Source of the DNA: Ketobacter alkanivorans
Lineage (GTDB): Bacteria > Pseudomonadota > Gammaproteobacteria > Pseudomonadales > Ketobacteraceae
Assembly (NCBI RefSeq): GCF_002863865.1
Contig: NZ_CP022684.1
Span: 984,931-1,048,930 of the forward strand
DNA length: 64,000 nt
Direction: 5' to 3'
Shown here in pieces: positions 37,285-47,222 of this stretch. Position numbers and translations under genes: made by a program. Each line of letters begins with the position of its first letter. The first letter of the stretch is position 1. The notes below the pieces were generated by a model. The model made no database searches. It was not told where the DNA came from and worked only from the letters and a program-made list of their open reading frames with translations.

Positions 37285-37310
37285 TGAAAAAGCCCCTCGA
37301 AAGGGGCTTC
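37285..37310. terminator. Intrinsic terminator after the coiled-coil gene
   Basis: Stem AAGCCCCT / AGGGGCTT with a TTCG loop on the minus strand and a T-run after it, ~40 bases past the stop of the 99-residue gene. Confidence 0.9.
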
Positions 37311-37348
37311 TGCAAAGAGCTTCTTGATTTTCCATGAATGGATAAAGA

Positions 37349-37648
37349 CTAGTCTTTTTCTTTATCCATAAACTCGGACTTGGCGGAAAGAAAGCCCAAC
37401 TTGAGAGAATCCCAAGCCAACTCCAAACCTTCCTTGACGTCTTCCCAGGCCTCCTCCGCTGCATCTTCCAGCTTGTCGAACTTTTGCTTGATCTCAGCAC
37501 GCTTGCTTTTCAGCTCGGCCAAGGTTTCATCCAGCTTAACCTTGTATTCATCCGACGCCTGATCGAGCTTTGTTTCAAGACGCTCGATATCCACTTCCCA
37601 TTCGGCCAACTGCTTTTTCAACTTTTCAGTATATTCGTGCTTGCTCAT
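37349..37648 (-). CDS. Small coiled-coil protein of unknown function
   Basis: 99 aa from the ATG at 37648, which has GGAGG 8 bases upstream; a TTG at 37663 would place that ribosome site inside the gene. Nearly all heptad-like charged helix (EKLKKQLAEWEVDIERLETKLDQ, KLDETLAELKSKRAEIKQKFDKLEDAAEEAWEDVKEGLELAWDSLKLGF), no Cys, no membrane segment. The amphipathic helices recall small membrane- or granule-associated proteins, but no family is recognised. Separate transcription unit ending at a strong terminator, upstream of the phasin-like gene. Confidence 0.8.
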   Translation of the reverse strand: MSKHEYTEKLKKQLAEWEVDIERLETKLDQASDEYKVKLDETLAELKSKRAEIKQKFDKLEDAAEEAWEDVKEGLELAWDSLKLGFLSAKSEFMDKEKD

Positions 37649-37742
37649 AATGCGTGCCTCCAATTGTTATGGTCAGACTTTGGCAGATGCCAACAACCCA
37701 GGTATTGATACATATCAAGCAAGTATTTCAATTACACCATCA

Positions 37743-39203
37743 TTACGCCGCCGGGTTGGAAAAGGTGATCACACCATCATCCAGATCACCGTATCGCAAC
37801 ATCGCCAAATCCAATGCATAGTTCTGATGCAGCTTCCACGGTGCCTTGTTGCCCTGACGAGGAAGGTGCGCTAGAGCACGCTGCACATAACCTGACTGAA
37901 AATCCAAAAACGGCTCTTCGTGCACACTGCTATCAGTCAAGCGCGGCGTGACCTGCTTCATCTTCTTCTTATCCATCAATTTGAGCAAGCGACACAGGTA
38001 TTCAATGGTGATATCCGCCTTCAGCGTCCAACTGGCGTTGGTATAACCAAATACCATGCCGAAGTTAGGCACATCCTTAAACATAAAGCCTTTGTAGTTC
38101 ATGGTCTGCGACATCGTAAAAGGCTGACCATCCAGCTCCAACGCCATCCCACCGAGCAATTGCAGATCAAGCCCGGTGGCGGTGATGATGATATCCGCCT
38201 CCAGCTCTTGCCCCGATTGCAGCAAAATGCCTTTCTCAGTAAAGGTGTCGATCAAATCCGTCACCACCGAGGCCTTGCCGTTACGAATCGATTTAAATAA
38301 GTCACCATTGGGCACAGCACAGAGGCGCTCATCCCACGGATTGTACTTGGGTGAAAAGTGCTTCATATCGAAGTTTTCACCCACCTGCCGACGCACCTGA
38401 GATAACAATAAGCGACGAATGGCTTTGGGTTTGGCTCGAGCCAGTTTGAAAAAGAACATCTGGAAACCCACGTTACGGGTTCGAGCCATGCGATAAACCA
38501 ACTTCTCAGGCAGATAACGACGCAACTTGTTCGACAGCTTATCTTTCAACGGCACCGACGCTACATAGCTGGGCGAACGCTGCAACATCACCACATGCTC
38601 AGCGGTTTCGGCCATAGACGGAATCAAGGTCACGGCGGTGGCGCCACTGCCGATCACCACAACCCGCTTGCCGCTATAGTCGAGGTTCTCAGGCCAATGT
38701 TGCGGATGGATAATCTGCCCCTTAAAGCGATCACGGCCTTTGAATTCAGGTGTAAAACCAGCGTCGTAGTTGTAATAACCCGTACAGCCCAGCAAGAAAC
38801 CGCATTCAATCTGAAACACGTCTCCAGTATCGGTACGCTGAACATCTACTGTCCAGCGCGCTTTATCGGTACACCAGGAAGCCTTGAGGCTTTTGTGCCC
38901 GAAGCGAATGTTCTTTTCGATTCCGTTCTCACGGGCCGCTTCCTGAATATAGGCGCGAATGTCCGGACCATCGGCAATGGCTTTTGGGTTGGTCCAGGGT
39001 TTAAAGTTGTAGCCCAGCGTGTACATATCAGAATCAGAGCGTATACCAGGATAGCGGAACAGATCCCAGGTTCCACCGATGGCCTGACGGCCCTCGAGAA
39101 TGGCGTAGGTTTTATTGGGCACCTTCTTTTGCAGGTGGCAAGCAGCACCAACACCGGACAGACCGGCGCCAATAATTAATACATCCACGTACTCTGTAGT
39201 CAT
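37743..39203 (-). CDS. Flavin-containing monooxygenase, Baeyer-Villiger type
   Basis: 486 aa. FAD-binding GxGxxG at residues 12-17 (IIGAGLSG), the class B fingerprint FxGxxxHxxxWP at F160-P171 (FKGQIIHPQHWP), and an NADPH-binding Rossmann motif VVVIGSGATA near 181-190. The FRYPGIRSDSDMYTLGY segment is typical of BVMO/AlmA-like enzymes. It uses NADPH and O2 to insert oxygen into ketones or hydroxylate long-chain compounds. Alkane-degrading relatives include AlmA. The actual substrate is unknown. Confidence 0.9.
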   Translation of the reverse strand: MTTEYVDVLIIGAGLSGVGAACHLQKKVPNKTYAILEGRQAIGGTWDLFRYPGIRSDSDMYTLGYNFKPWTNPKAIADGPDIRAYIQEAARENGIEKNIRFGHKSLKASWCTDKARWTVDVQRTDTGDVFQIECGFLLGCTGYYNYDAGFTPEFKGRDRFKGQIIHPQHWPENLDYSGKRVVVIGSGATAVTLIPSMAETAEHVVMLQRSPSYVASVPLKDKLSNKLRRYLPEKLVYRMARTRNVGFQMFFFKLARAKPKAIRRLLLSQVRRQVGENFDMKHFSPKYNPWDERLCAVPNGDLFKSIRNGKASVVTDLIDTFTEKGILLQSGQELEADIIITATGLDLQLLGGMALELDGQPFTMSQTMNYKGFMFKDVPNFGMVFGYTNASWTLKADITIEYLCRLLKLMDKKKMKQVTPRLTDSSVHEEPFLDFQSGYVQRALAHLPRQGNKAPWKLHQNYALDLAMLRYGDLDDGVITFSNPAA

Positions 39204-39404
39204 ACAATACTCTCTGATCGTTATAATTCTGTGCTCTAATCAGGCATCACCAACGCTACCAAGCGGAACAACTAAAGCACTCGAGTTAACCATAAGACAC
39301 CATATCAATGGTAACTGTCACTGACCGAACTGACCAAAAACTGATATTTTCAGCCAAGATGATCGGCAACCACCGCCTCCTGCTTTCGGTCGGCTCACTA
39401 CCCC

Positions 39405-39434
39405 ATTAAAAAAGGCGCATATCTATGCGCCTTT
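39405..39434. terminator. Intrinsic terminator after anr
   Basis: Stem AAAGGCGCAT / ATGCGCCTTT with a 4-base loop, followed on the minus strand by a T-run; ~25 bases after the anr stop. Confidence 0.92.
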
Positions 39435-39458
39435 GTAGGTCTGGAGTTACAACAGAGA

Positions 39459-40220
39459 TCAGGCCGTCTTGGCGCTGGATTCGGAGCCATTAGACATATG
39501 ACACAACCCCTGCATATCCAGCACTTCTACTTCCTTACCATCCACATGGATGATCCCTTGCTTCTGCAAGCGCGTGAATACACGGGACACCGTTTCTACT
39601 GCCAAGCCAAGAAAGTTACCAATGTCATTACGTGACATCGGCAGACGGAAGCCCGACGCTGACAATCCACGCTTGGTATGCCGAGTAGAAATACTCAACA
39701 GCAAAGAAGCGATTCGCTCTTCAGCGCTCTTTTTGCTGAGCAGCATGATCAATTGCTGGTCAGCCTGAATTTCCCTGCTCATCAACTGGAAAAAGTGGCG
39801 CTGCAAAGTTGGAATCTGGGCGGATAACACTTCGAGCTTTTCGAAAGGAATCTCACATACTGCGGCCGTTTCAAGAGCTTTGGCAGAGTTGGAATGGATG
39901 TTAGTACTGATACCATCGATACCCAGCACCTCTCCGGGCAAATAGAAACCCGTAACCTGCTCTTCCCCATCTTCGGTGACAGAATAAGTTTTAATCGTGC
40001 CACTGCGTACCGCGTAAATGGACGCAAACGGATCGCTGGCGCGGAACAAATGCTCACCTTTTTTAAGAGGCTTGCTGCGCTTGATGATGTTATCCAGCTC
40101 TTCGAGCTGATTGTCATTCACTGCCACAGGAAGACAGATCGGATTAAGGCTACAGTCCGTACAGGACACGTTAATATTTCGGGTGGGAACCCGGCTCTTG
40201 CAATCATGTTCTGAGGACAT
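39459..40220 (-). CDS. anr: Anr/FNR-type oxygen-sensing transcription regulator
   Basis: 253 aa. Cluster-binding Cys at C20, C23 and C29 (CTDCSLNPIC) plus C122, exactly the FNR positions. cAMP-receptor-like domain (residues ~40-150), then a helix-turn-helix with recognition motif ETVSR in NDIGNFLGLAVETVSRVFTRL, which contacts TTGAT half-sites. The 4Fe-4S form activates anaerobic genes when oxygen is low. hemN lies immediately upstream with an Anr-type palindrome before it. anr has its own 79-base spacer. Confidence 0.95.
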   Translation of the reverse strand: MSSEHDCKSRVPTRNINVSCTDCSLNPICLPVAVNDNQLEELDNIIKRSKPLKKGEHLFRASDPFASIYAVRSGTIKTYSVTEDGEEQVTGFYLPGEVLGIDGISTNIHSNSAKALETAAVCEIPFEKLEVLSAQIPTLQRHFFQLMSREIQADQQLIMLLSKKSAEERIASLLLSISTRHTKRGLSASGFRLPMSRNDIGNFLGLAVETVSRVFTRLQKQGIIHVDGKEVEVLDMQGLCHMSNGSESSAKTA

Positions 40221-40299
40221 AGGCTTTTCCGTGCTGACCTGCCGAGAGGTGTAAATCTCATTTATCTAATATGCGGCGATGTTAACACGGTTAAGCGGA

Positions 40300-41709
40300 C
40301 TATAGAACTCTTGAGAAACGACGCCCCGATTTCATATGTTGAGGAAGATACGTATCAAAAATCATGCAGATCTTGCGCACAACCAAGCGCCCCTTTGGGG
40401 TGACGTGATAGTTATTCCCGCTGCGGGCCAGTAAGCCCTCCTCGACATACAAATTCAATTGATTGATTTCACTCGAAAAATGCGATGAAAAGTTGATATT
40501 GAACTGTTCCTCAATCTGCGTGGGAACAAGCCAGTTCTGACATAACAGAGACATAATGACTGCACGGCGGATTTCATCATCGGTGCTGAGCACGACCCCG
40601 GCAGTAACCGGCACAACCTCGTCATCCATACACGCCTGATATTCCGTTATAGATTTGGTGTTCTGGCAGTAAACGTTATTGATCAGGCTTATGGACGACA
40701 CACCCAACCCCACCAGATCTGCATCTTTGTAGGTGGTATAGCCCTGAAAATTACGATGCAGCGTGCCATTGGCCTGAGCTTGCGCTAGCTCATCACTGGG
40801 CTTCGCAAAGTGATCCATACCGATATACACGTACCCAGCCGCAGATAACTGATTCGATGCCGCACACAAAATCTGCAGCTTCTCCTCGGCAGGAGGCAGA
40901 GCCTCTTCTGGCAGCAACCCTTGCGACTTGAAACGCTCCGGCAAGTGCGCGTAATTGAAAAGCGATATTCGATCAGGTGACAGGTGCACAACTTTATCGA
41001 TGGTTTCCCGAACCGATTCAACCGTCTGATATGGCAGGCCGTAAATGAGATCAAAATTCACCGACCGATACTGATAATTTCGAGCAGCCAGCATCAACTC
41101 TTCTATTTGCTCATAGGATTGCACCCGGTTGATGGCCTCCTGAACTTTTTCATTAAAATCCTGAATACCCAGACTGATCCGATTGAACCCTAAGCCTTTC
41201 AATAACCCCAATTTGTCGGCATCAATGGTACGAGGGTCAATTTCTATTGAGTACTCACCCCTCTCTGAATCGACCAAATGAAAATGACGCCCTATCTCAA
41301 ACCATAACTCAGTCAGTTCTGCATCATTAAAATAAGTGGGCGTACCACCGCCCCAATGCATCTGATACACAGGCCGCCCTTGCTCAAAGTTCCGTGATTT
41401 AATACGGATTTCTTTAATCAACGCATCCAGATAACGGCGCTTCTTCTCTTCATTTTGCGTGATTACTTTATTACAGGCGCAGTAATAGCAAAGGGAAGCA
41501 CAGAAAGGTAAATGAATATAAAGAGACAACGGCATACGTGAGGCGTTACTGCGACCCACCGCGCTCAGATAATCCTGTTCGGTGAACTCTTCGTGAAATT
41601 GCAGAGCCGTCGGATAGGAAGTATAGCGAGGACCAGCGACGTCATGCTGCCTGATAAACTCACTGTCCCACAGCGAGTCAGCGTCGGACTGTTGTTTGAC
41701 CAAATGCAT
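40300..41709 (-). CDS. hemN: HemN, oxygen-independent coproporphyrinogen III dehydrogenase
   Basis: 469 aa. Radical-SAM motif at C70, C74, C77 plus the HemN-specific C79 (FCASLCYYCACNK), MHWGGGTPTYFN, and a C-terminal HemN domain (LFNYAHLPERFKSQ, GYTTYKDADLVGLGVSSIS). Oxidative decarboxylation of coproporphyrinogen III without O2, needing SAM. Beside anr, and preceded by an Anr/FNR-type site at 41789-41802. It fits low-oxygen haem synthesis; hemH in the same window makes the last step. Confidence 0.96.
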   Translation of the reverse strand: MHLVKQQSDADSLWDSEFIRQHDVAGPRYTSYPTALQFHEEFTEQDYLSAVGRSNASRMPLSLYIHLPFCASLCYYCACNKVITQNEEKKRRYLDALIKEIRIKSRNFEQGRPVYQMHWGGGTPTYFNDAELTELWFEIGRHFHLVDSERGEYSIEIDPRTIDADKLGLLKGLGFNRISLGIQDFNEKVQEAINRVQSYEQIEELMLAARNYQYRSVNFDLIYGLPYQTVESVRETIDKVVHLSPDRISLFNYAHLPERFKSQGLLPEEALPPAEEKLQILCAASNQLSAAGYVYIGMDHFAKPSDELAQAQANGTLHRNFQGYTTYKDADLVGLGVSSISLINNVYCQNTKSITEYQACMDDEVVPVTAGVVLSTDDEIRRAVIMSLLCQNWLVPTQIEEQFNINFSSHFSSEINQLNLYVEEGLLARSGNNYHVTPKGRLVVRKICMIFDTYLPQHMKSGRRFSRVL

Positions 41710-41788
41710 ATATAGTTCCCATCACCAATACGAAACCAAATTCTTTTGTTGTATTGGGTGAATTATCCATTTAAAGCAAAACAGAGCC

Positions 41789-41802
41789 TTGACCCACGTC
41801 AA
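41789..41802 (-). promoter_or_regulatory. Anr/FNR box before hemN
   Basis: TTGAC-CCAC-GTCAA, a perfect 5-4-5 palindrome close to the FNR/Anr consensus TTGAT-N4-ATCAA (C and G at the two inner positions, as in several Anr sites). It stands 80 bases before the hemN ATG, a position suited to activation. Confidence 0.8.
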
Positions 41803-41849
41803 ACATGCCCTTGTCGGCACGATCTGGACGTGCAACTTACTGATAAAAC

Positions 41850-41884
41850 ATAAAAAAACCGACAGAAAAGCATCTGTCGGTTTT
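41850..41884. terminator. Intrinsic terminator after recA
   Basis: 12-bp stem AAAACCGACAGA / TCTGTCGGTTTT with loop AAAGCA and T-run on the minus strand, ~37 bases after the recA stop. Confidence 0.93.
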
Positions 41885-41920
41885 GTATAAAGCCTTGCAG
41901 GAAGTCTTTATGAGCAAAAA

Positions 41921-42952
41921 TCAGGCTTCTTCCAGAGCCTCGGCTTCCTTAACCGGTGGCTTAACGCTCAACATCTGGTTACGGATCTCCTGTTCGATTG
42001 TGTTAGCCACATCGAGGTTATCCTCCAGAAACTTGGACGCATTGGCTTTACCCTGACCAATTTTGTTGCCCTGATACGCATACCAGGCACCAGATTTATC
42101 CACCAAGCCACAGGCTACCCCCAGATCCAGCACCTCTCCCATGTGGTAGATGCCAGAGCCATAGAGGATCTGGAACTCGGCCTGCTTAAACGGTGGGGCC
42201 ACCTTATTTTTCACAACTTTGACTCGGGTTTCGTTACCCACCACTTCTTCACCTTGTTTCACTGCACCGGTGCGACGAATATCCAAGCGCACAGAGGCAT
42301 AAAACTTAAGCGCGTTACCGCCGGTGGTGGTTTCCGGGTTGCCGAACATAACACCGATTTTCATACGAATCTGGTTGATAAAAATGACCAGACAATTGGC
42401 CTGTTTGACGCTACCGGTGATTTTACGCAGAGCCTGAGACATCAAGCGAGCCTGCAGCCCCACATGACTATCGCCCATTTCACCTTCGATTTCAGCTCTG
42501 GGCACCAGCGCGGCAACAGAGTCCACAACAATGACATCAACCGCGTTGGAGCGCACCAGCATGTCGGTAATTTCCAACGCCTGCTCACCAGTATCAGGCT
42601 GGGACACCAACAGATCATCAACATTAACACCTAGCTTTTGGGCATAGGTTGGATCCAACGCATGCTCTGCATCCACAAAAGCGCAGGTTAAGCCCTGCTT
42701 TTGTGCCTGCGCCACTGCACTGAGGGTTAAAGTGGTTTTACCGGAAGATTCTGGCCCGAAGATTTCAACAATACGGCCTTTAGGCAAGCCACCAATACCC
42801 AGCGCAATATCCAAGCCGAGGGAACCGGTTGAGATGGCAGGAATAGCTTGCAACTCCTGATCACCCATACGCATTACAGCACCTTTACCGAACTGACGCT
42901 CGATTTGAGAAAGTGCAGCACCTAGCGCCTTTTTCTTGTTGTTGTCCATCAA
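41921..42952 (-). CDS. recA: RecA recombinase
   Basis: 343 aa. Walker [10 protein letters not shown] (~residues 67-75), core [86 protein letters not shown]. Strand exchange and SOS co-protease. A LexA-type palindrome stands 53 bases upstream. pncC is just upstream; recX is not adjacent (35970-36440). Confidence 0.98.
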   Translation of the reverse strand: MMDNNKKKALGAALSQIERQFGKGAVMRMGDQELQAIPAISTGSLGLDIALGIGGLPKGRIVEIFGPESSGKTTLTLSAVAQAQKQGLTCAFVDAEHALDPTYAQKLGVNVDDLLVSQPDTGEQALEITDMLVRSNAVDVIVVDSVAALVPRAEIEGEMGDSHVGLQARLMSQALRKITGSVKQANCLVIFINQIRMKIGVMFGNPETTTGGNALKFYASVRLDIRRTGAVKQGEEVVGNETRVKVVKNKVAPPFKQAEFQILYGSGIYHMGEVLDLGVACGLVDKSGAWYAYQGNKIGQGKANASKFLEDNLDVANTIEQEIRNQMLSVKPPVKEAEALEEA

Positions 42953-43004
42953 TCTTTCCTCACATTGTTAATTCGCAGTGTTATATCGATCACCCAATCA
43001 ATTA

Positions 43005-43020
43005 CTGTATATTTAAACAG
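43005..43020. promoter_or_regulatory. LexA (SOS) box before recA
   Basis: CTGTATATTTAAACAG: CTG-N10-CAG with an AT-rich centre, the gammaproteobacterial LexA consensus. It lies 53 bases before the recA ATG and just after the pncC stop. Confidence 0.93.
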
Positions 43021-43022
43021 TA

Positions 43023-43595
43023 TTATTCTGTTTCATCAAGTGATTCAGGCAATTCTTTTTCTGAGCCCTGTGGCTGCGCCTGTTCGGACAACCACGAACG
43101 AATGCGTACCAGCAGCCCCTGTAACGCCAAAGTGACCGCCGCAGCCCTCACATCCCGGCGCGCCCCTGGCAACAGGGTTAACGATGAATCCACCGAGCCA
43201 GCAATATTCCAGGCCAGCCATACCGTACCGACAGGCTTCTCATCGGTGCCGCCATCGGGACCAGCGATGCCACTGATAGCAACCGAAAAATCAGCACCGG
43301 ACTTTTTTACTGCACCCAGCGCCATCTCCTCCACCACCTCACGGCTCACCGCACCATATTTATTGAGGGTGCGAATTTTTACTCCCAGCATTTCACGCTT
43401 GGCTTCATTGCTGTAAGTAACGTAACTGCGATCGAACCAGGCAGAACTACCCGCCACCTGAGTGATTGACTGAGATACCCAGCCACCAGTGCAGGACTCC
43501 GCAGTGACGATTTTTTTTCGTTTATCTGCCAACAGAGTGCCGAGCTGCGTAGACAAGGCCTCTATTAACATTATTTGATCGTTGTACAACAACAT
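43023..43595 (-). CDS. pncC: PncC, NMN deamidase (CinA C-terminal family)
   Basis: 190 aa. CinA_C domain with TAESCTGGWVSQSITQVAGSSAWFDRSYVTYSNEAKREMLGV and FSVAISGIAGPDGGTDEKPVGTVWLAW. The short form without the N-terminal MoCF-like domain is NMN amidohydrolase in NAD salvage. Typically precedes recA in gammaproteobacteria, as here. The start could be ATG 43595 or 43571; neither has a strong ribosome site. Confidence 0.94.
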   Translation of the reverse strand: MLLYNDQIMLIEALSTQLGTLLADKRKKIVTAESCTGGWVSQSITQVAGSSAWFDRSYVTYSNEAKREMLGVKIRTLNKYGAVSREVVEEMALGAVKKSGADFSVAISGIAGPDGGTDEKPVGTVWLAWNIAGSVDSSLTLLPGARRDVRAAAVTLALQGLLVRIRSWLSEQAQPQGSEKELPESLDETE

Positions 43596-43793
43596 AGACA
43601 GTTCTAGGTTAATAAAAGTGCATTGAATTCTACTGGTTTAACCTGTCGGGGACTACGACGAATCCCCTATTTCTGGTAGTTCATTATCCTGACAGCAGGT
43701 CAGCAAATTACCGGTCAGGTTCTTTTAAACCCTGCCAGACAGGTTACAATGGCCTCTTTTGATTCTTAAACCTCCAGACCAAAAGAACACACC

Positions 43794-46376
43794 ATGTCCG
43801 CTACTGAAGCTCAAGCCCAACACACCCCTATGATGCAGCAATACCTGCGCATCAAGGCGGAACACCCCCATGAACTGGTGTTTTATCGTATGGGGGATTT
43901 CTACGAGCTGTTTTTTGAAGATGCGCAGAAAGCCGCCGAGCTTCTGGACATTACCCTGACCCAGCGGGGCCAGTCTGCGGGCAAACCGATTCCCATGGCA
44001 GGTGTGCCTTACCATGCGGCGGAAAACTATCTGGCGCGGTTGGTAAAAATGGGTGAATCCGTGGCAGTCGCAGAACAGATCGGTGATCCGGCCACCAGCA
44101 AAGGGCCTGTAGACCGCCAGGTTGTGAGGATTGTCACGCCGGGCACAGTCAGCGATGAAGCCCTTCTGGATGAAAAATACGACAACCTGTTGTGTGCAAT
44201 AAGCCAGCATATGGATCGCTTCGGTATCGCTCATCTGGACATCAGCAGCGGCCGCTTCTTTGTATCTGAAGTCGATGGCGAGGCCGCTTTGCAGGCGGAG
44301 CTGGCGAGGCTCGACCCTGCCGAATTACTGGTCACCGAAGAATCCCATGTTCACAGCCTGATGAAAGAGCGCAAGGGCGTGCGTTCGCGCCCAGCCTGGG
44401 ACTTCGATCAGGAATCCGCCCAACGGGCACTGGTGCAACAGTTTCAAACTCAGGATCTGGCGGGCTTCGGCTGCGAACACATGACCGTAGCCGTGGCGGC
44501 AGCTGGCTGTTTGCTGCAATACGCAAAGGAAACCCAGCGCGCTGCCCTGCCCCATATTCGAGGCCTGGCGGTAGAAACTCTCAGCGACTGCGTAGTGCTC
44601 GACAGCGCCACACGCCGCAACCTGGAACTGACCGAAAACATCCACGGTGAGGATAAATACACACTCGCCTGGGTATTGGATAAAACCAAAACCGCCATGG
44701 GTGGCCGCATGCTGCGCCGCTGGCTGCATCGCCCTATTCGCAATCGTAAACAACTTACGCAACGCCAGGATACCATCGCCGCTTTGCTGGATAACTACCA
44801 GTACGAACCGATACAAGCTGTGCTCAAACAGATCGGCGATATAGAACGCATATTGGCGCGGGTGGCATTAAAATCCGCTCGACCGCGAGATCTGTCCCGC
44901 CTGCGGGACGCATTGAATGCGCTACCGGCGTTGCAAGACGCCATCACTGCCATGCGCTCCGACACCATGGCCAAACTGGCGCAAGAGATCAGCACCTACC
45001 CCACCCTGGCAGAGCTGCTCAACAAGGCCATTATAGAGACGCCACCGGTACTGATTCGCGATGGCGGTGTTATCGCCGAAGGCTATGATCCTGACCTGGA
45101 TGAACTGCGGGGAATCAGCGAAAACGCAGGCCAGTATTTAATCGACCTGGAAGAGCGTGAACGGGAGAAAACCGGGCTCAGCACCCTTAAAGTGGGCTAC
45201 AACCGGGTACACGGATATTTTATAGAAATCAGCAAATCCCAAGCCAAAGACGCTCCCGCGGAGTACATTCGCCGTCAAACCTTGAAGAACGCCGAGCGCT
45301 ATATCACCCCTGAGCTGAAAACCTTTGAAGACAAAGCACTCAGCGCCAAAAGCCGTGCATTAGCTCGCGAAAAAGCCCTGTTTGACGAACTGCTGGACAC
45401 CTTGAGTGAAACACTGTTCGAGCTTCAAGGCAGCTTTATGGCGGTATCTGAGCTAGATGTGCTCTCGTGCCTGGCTGAACGGGCTGACACCCTGGCCTTG
45501 TCCCGCCCAACCCTGGCGGATGAAGCGGGGCTGTATATCGAGTCCGGTCGCCATCCGGTGGTTGAACAAGTATTAAGCGATGCTTTTATTCCCAACGATC
45601 TGCGCCTGGACAGTTTTCGTCGAATGCTGGTCATCACCGGCCCTAACATGGGCGGTAAATCGACCTTCATGCGTCAAACAGCGCTCATTGCCATTCTCAC
45701 CCATATGGGCAGCTTTGTACCTGCTGAGAGCGCCAAAATCGGGCCTATTGATCGTATATTCACCCGCATCGGCTCCTCCGATGACCTCGCCAGCGGGCGT
45801 TCTACATTCATGGTGGAGATGACGGAAACCGCCAACATCCTGCATAACGCCACGCGTCAAAGCCTGGTGCTGATGGATGAAATCGGTCGCGGCACCAGCA
45901 CGTTTGACGGTCTATCGCTGGCTTGGGCCTGCGCTAACCATCTGGCGGTAAAGATTCAGGCATTAACCCTGTTCGCCACCCACTATTTCGAACTGACCCA
46001 ATTACCGGATCAAGCACCCAATGTGGTGAATGTGCACCTGTCTGCCAAGGAGCAAGGGGACACTATCCTGTTTTTGCACAAAGTGATGGAAGGTCCAGCC
46101 AACCAGAGCTATGGTTTGCAAGTAGCGAAACTGGCTGGTGTCCCGGCGAACGTCATCAGCAATGCCCGTAAAAAGCTGACGCAGCTGGAAAAGCAGGATC
46201 TAAACAACCAAGTGCTGATCCAGGCCAACCAGCCACTGCAATCCGATCTGTTTGCGGAACCACCGACGCCACACCCGGTGGTAGAAATGCTGGGCAAGCT
46301 GGATCCAGACTGCCTGAACGCACGCCAGGCTCTGGATCTGGTGTACAAACTGAAAGAAATGACCGAAAAGTCATAA
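43794..46376 (+). CDS. mutS: MutS, DNA mismatch-repair protein
   Basis: 860 aa. Mismatch-contact motif [15 protein letters not shown] (Phe-x-Glu near residues 31-43), connector and lever domains, ATPase with Walker [15 protein letters not shown] (~residues 616-624), SFVPA and [12 protein letters not shown], and FATHYFELT. The C-terminal tail follows. Binds mismatches and recruits MutL. Divergent from pncC-recA, followed by fdxA. Confidence 0.98.
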   Translation: MSATEAQAQHTPMMQQYLRIKAEHPHELVFYRMGDFYELFFEDAQKAAELLDITLTQRGQSAGKPIPMAGVPYHAAENYLARLVKMGESVAVAEQIGDPATSKGPVDRQVVRIVTPGTVSDEALLDEKYDNLLCAISQHMDRFGIAHLDISSGRFFVSEVDGEAALQAELARLDPAELLVTEESHVHSLMKERKGVRSRPAWDFDQESAQRALVQQFQTQDLAGFGCEHMTVAVAAAGCLLQYAKETQRAALPHIRGLAVETLSDCVVLDSATRRNLELTENIHGEDKYTLAWVLDKTKTAMGGRMLRRWLHRPIRNRKQLTQRQDTIAALLDNYQYEPIQAVLKQIGDIERILARVALKSARPRDLSRLRDALNALPALQDAITAMRSDTMAKLAQEISTYPTLAELLNKAIIETPPVLIRDGGVIAEGYDPDLDELRGISENAGQYLIDLEEREREKTGLSTLKVGYNRVHGYFIEISKSQAKDAPAEYIRRQTLKNAERYITPELKTFEDKALSAKSRALAREKALFDELLDTLSETLFELQGSFMAVSELDVLSCLAERADTLALSRPTLADEAGLYIESGRHPVVEQVLSDAFIPNDLRLDSFRRMLVITGPNMGGKSTFMRQTALIAILTHMGSFVPAESAKIGPIDRIFTRIGSSDDLASGRSTFMVEMTETANILHNATRQSLVLMDEIGRGTSTFDGLSLAWACANHLAVKIQALTLFATHYFELTQLPDQAPNVVNVHLSAKEQGDTILFLHKVMEGPANQSYGLQVAKLAGVPANVISNARKKLTQLEKQDLNNQVLIQANQPLQSDLFAEPPTPHPVVEMLGKLDPDCLNARQALDLVYKLKEMTEKS

Positions 46377-46495
46377 CTCGCAAACTTTTGTATACCAGTA
46401 CTTTGCGAGCAACGTAGAATGCGCGATTAGAGTTGCCTGTAATGGGTATAGGCAGTAGACTCCCCCGCGTAAAATTCAGTAGAGGGCGTTAATTC

Positions 46496-46819
46496 ATGAC
46501 ATTCGTTGTTACCGATAACTGCATCAAGTGCAAATACACGGACTGTGTTGAAGTTTGTCCTGTGGACTGCTTCTACGAGGGCCCAAACTTCCTGGTCATC
46601 CACCCCGATGAGTGCATCGACTGCGCCCTGTGTGAGCCTGAGTGCCCCGCTAACGCAATTTACTCAGAAGATGAAGTACCGGCAGATCAGCAGCAGTTTA
46701 TTGAACTGAATGCCGAGCTGGCTGAAACCTGGCCCAACATTACCGAAAAGAAAGACTCCCTTGCTGACGCAGAAGAGTGGGATGGCGTTGAAGGCAAGAT
46801 TCAATATCTGGAAAAATAA
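46496..46819 (+). CDS. fdxA: FdxA, 7Fe-8S ferredoxin
   Basis: 107 aa. Two cluster motifs typical of Azotobacter-type Fd[19 protein letters not shown] and [16 protein letters not shown]. The C-terminal extension ([31 protein letters not shown]) is family-typical. Low-potential electron carrier in the cytoplasm. In Pseudomonas, fdxA neighbours rsmZ and rpoS; the same layout holds here. Confidence 0.97.
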   Translation: MTFVVTDNCIKCKYTDCVEVCPVDCFYEGPNFLVIHPDECIDCALCEPECPANAIYSEDEVPADQQQFIELNAELAETWPNITEKKDSLADAEEWDGVEGKIQYLEK

Positions 46820-46829
46820 ACAGACGCGC

Positions 46830-46857
46830 AAAAAGAAGGGCGGTTTTTACACCGCCC
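46830..46857. terminator. Bidirectional terminator shared by fdxA and the short sRNA
   Basis: Stem GGGCGGT / ACCGCCC. On the minus strand it is followed by TTCTTTTT and ends the short sRNA; on the plus strand it may end fdxA. Confidence 0.8.
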
Positions 46858-46951
46858 CACCTCGCTTTGGATATCCCTACCCAGGCTTCCTGCCTAAACG
46901 TCCCTGACAATCATCCTGATTGTGTCCTTTGCACAGCGTCCTGCTGTTGAG
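46830..46951 (-). ncRNA. rsmZ: RsmZ-like CsrA/RsmA-sequestering sRNA (short)
   Basis: About 120 nt (5' end approximate), read from the minus strand. It has six GGA motifs. Three lie in clear hairpins: ACAGC-AGGAC-GCTGT (46933-46947), CAATCA-GGA-TGATTG (46908-46922) and AGGC-AGGAA-GCCT (46883-46895). It ends in the GGGCGGT/ACCGCCC terminator. Location between fdxA and rpoS is the Pseudomonas rsmZ locus. The name is by synteny and structure; the 5' end is inferred from a TAGTAT sequence at ~46955-46960. Confidence 0.85.
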
Positions 46952-47117
46952 GTAATACTACCCCATACAAACCACTACGATTGATATACAAAACAACACA
47001 ATTTCGACGCGACTGTCGGACAATATATTTTTATGCCGTAATATCAAGGCATTACAGAGACACGAACAGAAAAATACAGAGTAGGATGAGGTACAAACTA
47101 CGACTCTCGCACATACC

Positions 47118-47135
47118 TGTGAGATATCTCCTACA
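47118..47135. promoter_or_regulatory. GacA/UvrY-type box upstream of the short sRNA
   Basis: TGTGAGATATCTCCTACA, an imperfect 18-bp palindrome close to the GacA/UvrY upstream element (TGTAAG/TGTGAG-N6-CTTACA). It lies ~175 bases before the inferred 5' end, the distance range reported for Gac-controlled sRNA promoters. Confidence 0.75.
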
Positions 47136-47197
47136 CAGCTGCGGGATTATGTCCTATGATGTGATTATCGATTTATCGAAAGGAATTCTTTGGAAGA

Positions 47198-47222
47198 CAA
47201 AGAAGGGCGGTTTACCGCCCAC
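47198..47222 (-). terminator. Terminator of the long sRNA
   Basis: Minus strand GGGCGG-TAAA-CCGCCC followed by TTCTTT. Same core and same preceding sequence (CAAAGCGAGGTGGG) as the short sRNA's terminator. Confidence 0.82.

Noticed and set aside
43005..43020. LexA box as a mutS or pncC control site
   Set aside because: It lies after the pncC stop and 53 bases before recA; mutS is on the other side of pncC and transcribed away.
46952..47198. Third sRNA or a protein gene between the two sRNAs
   Set aside because: Few GGA motifs on the minus strand and no terminator; this is best read as the promoter region of the short sRNA.
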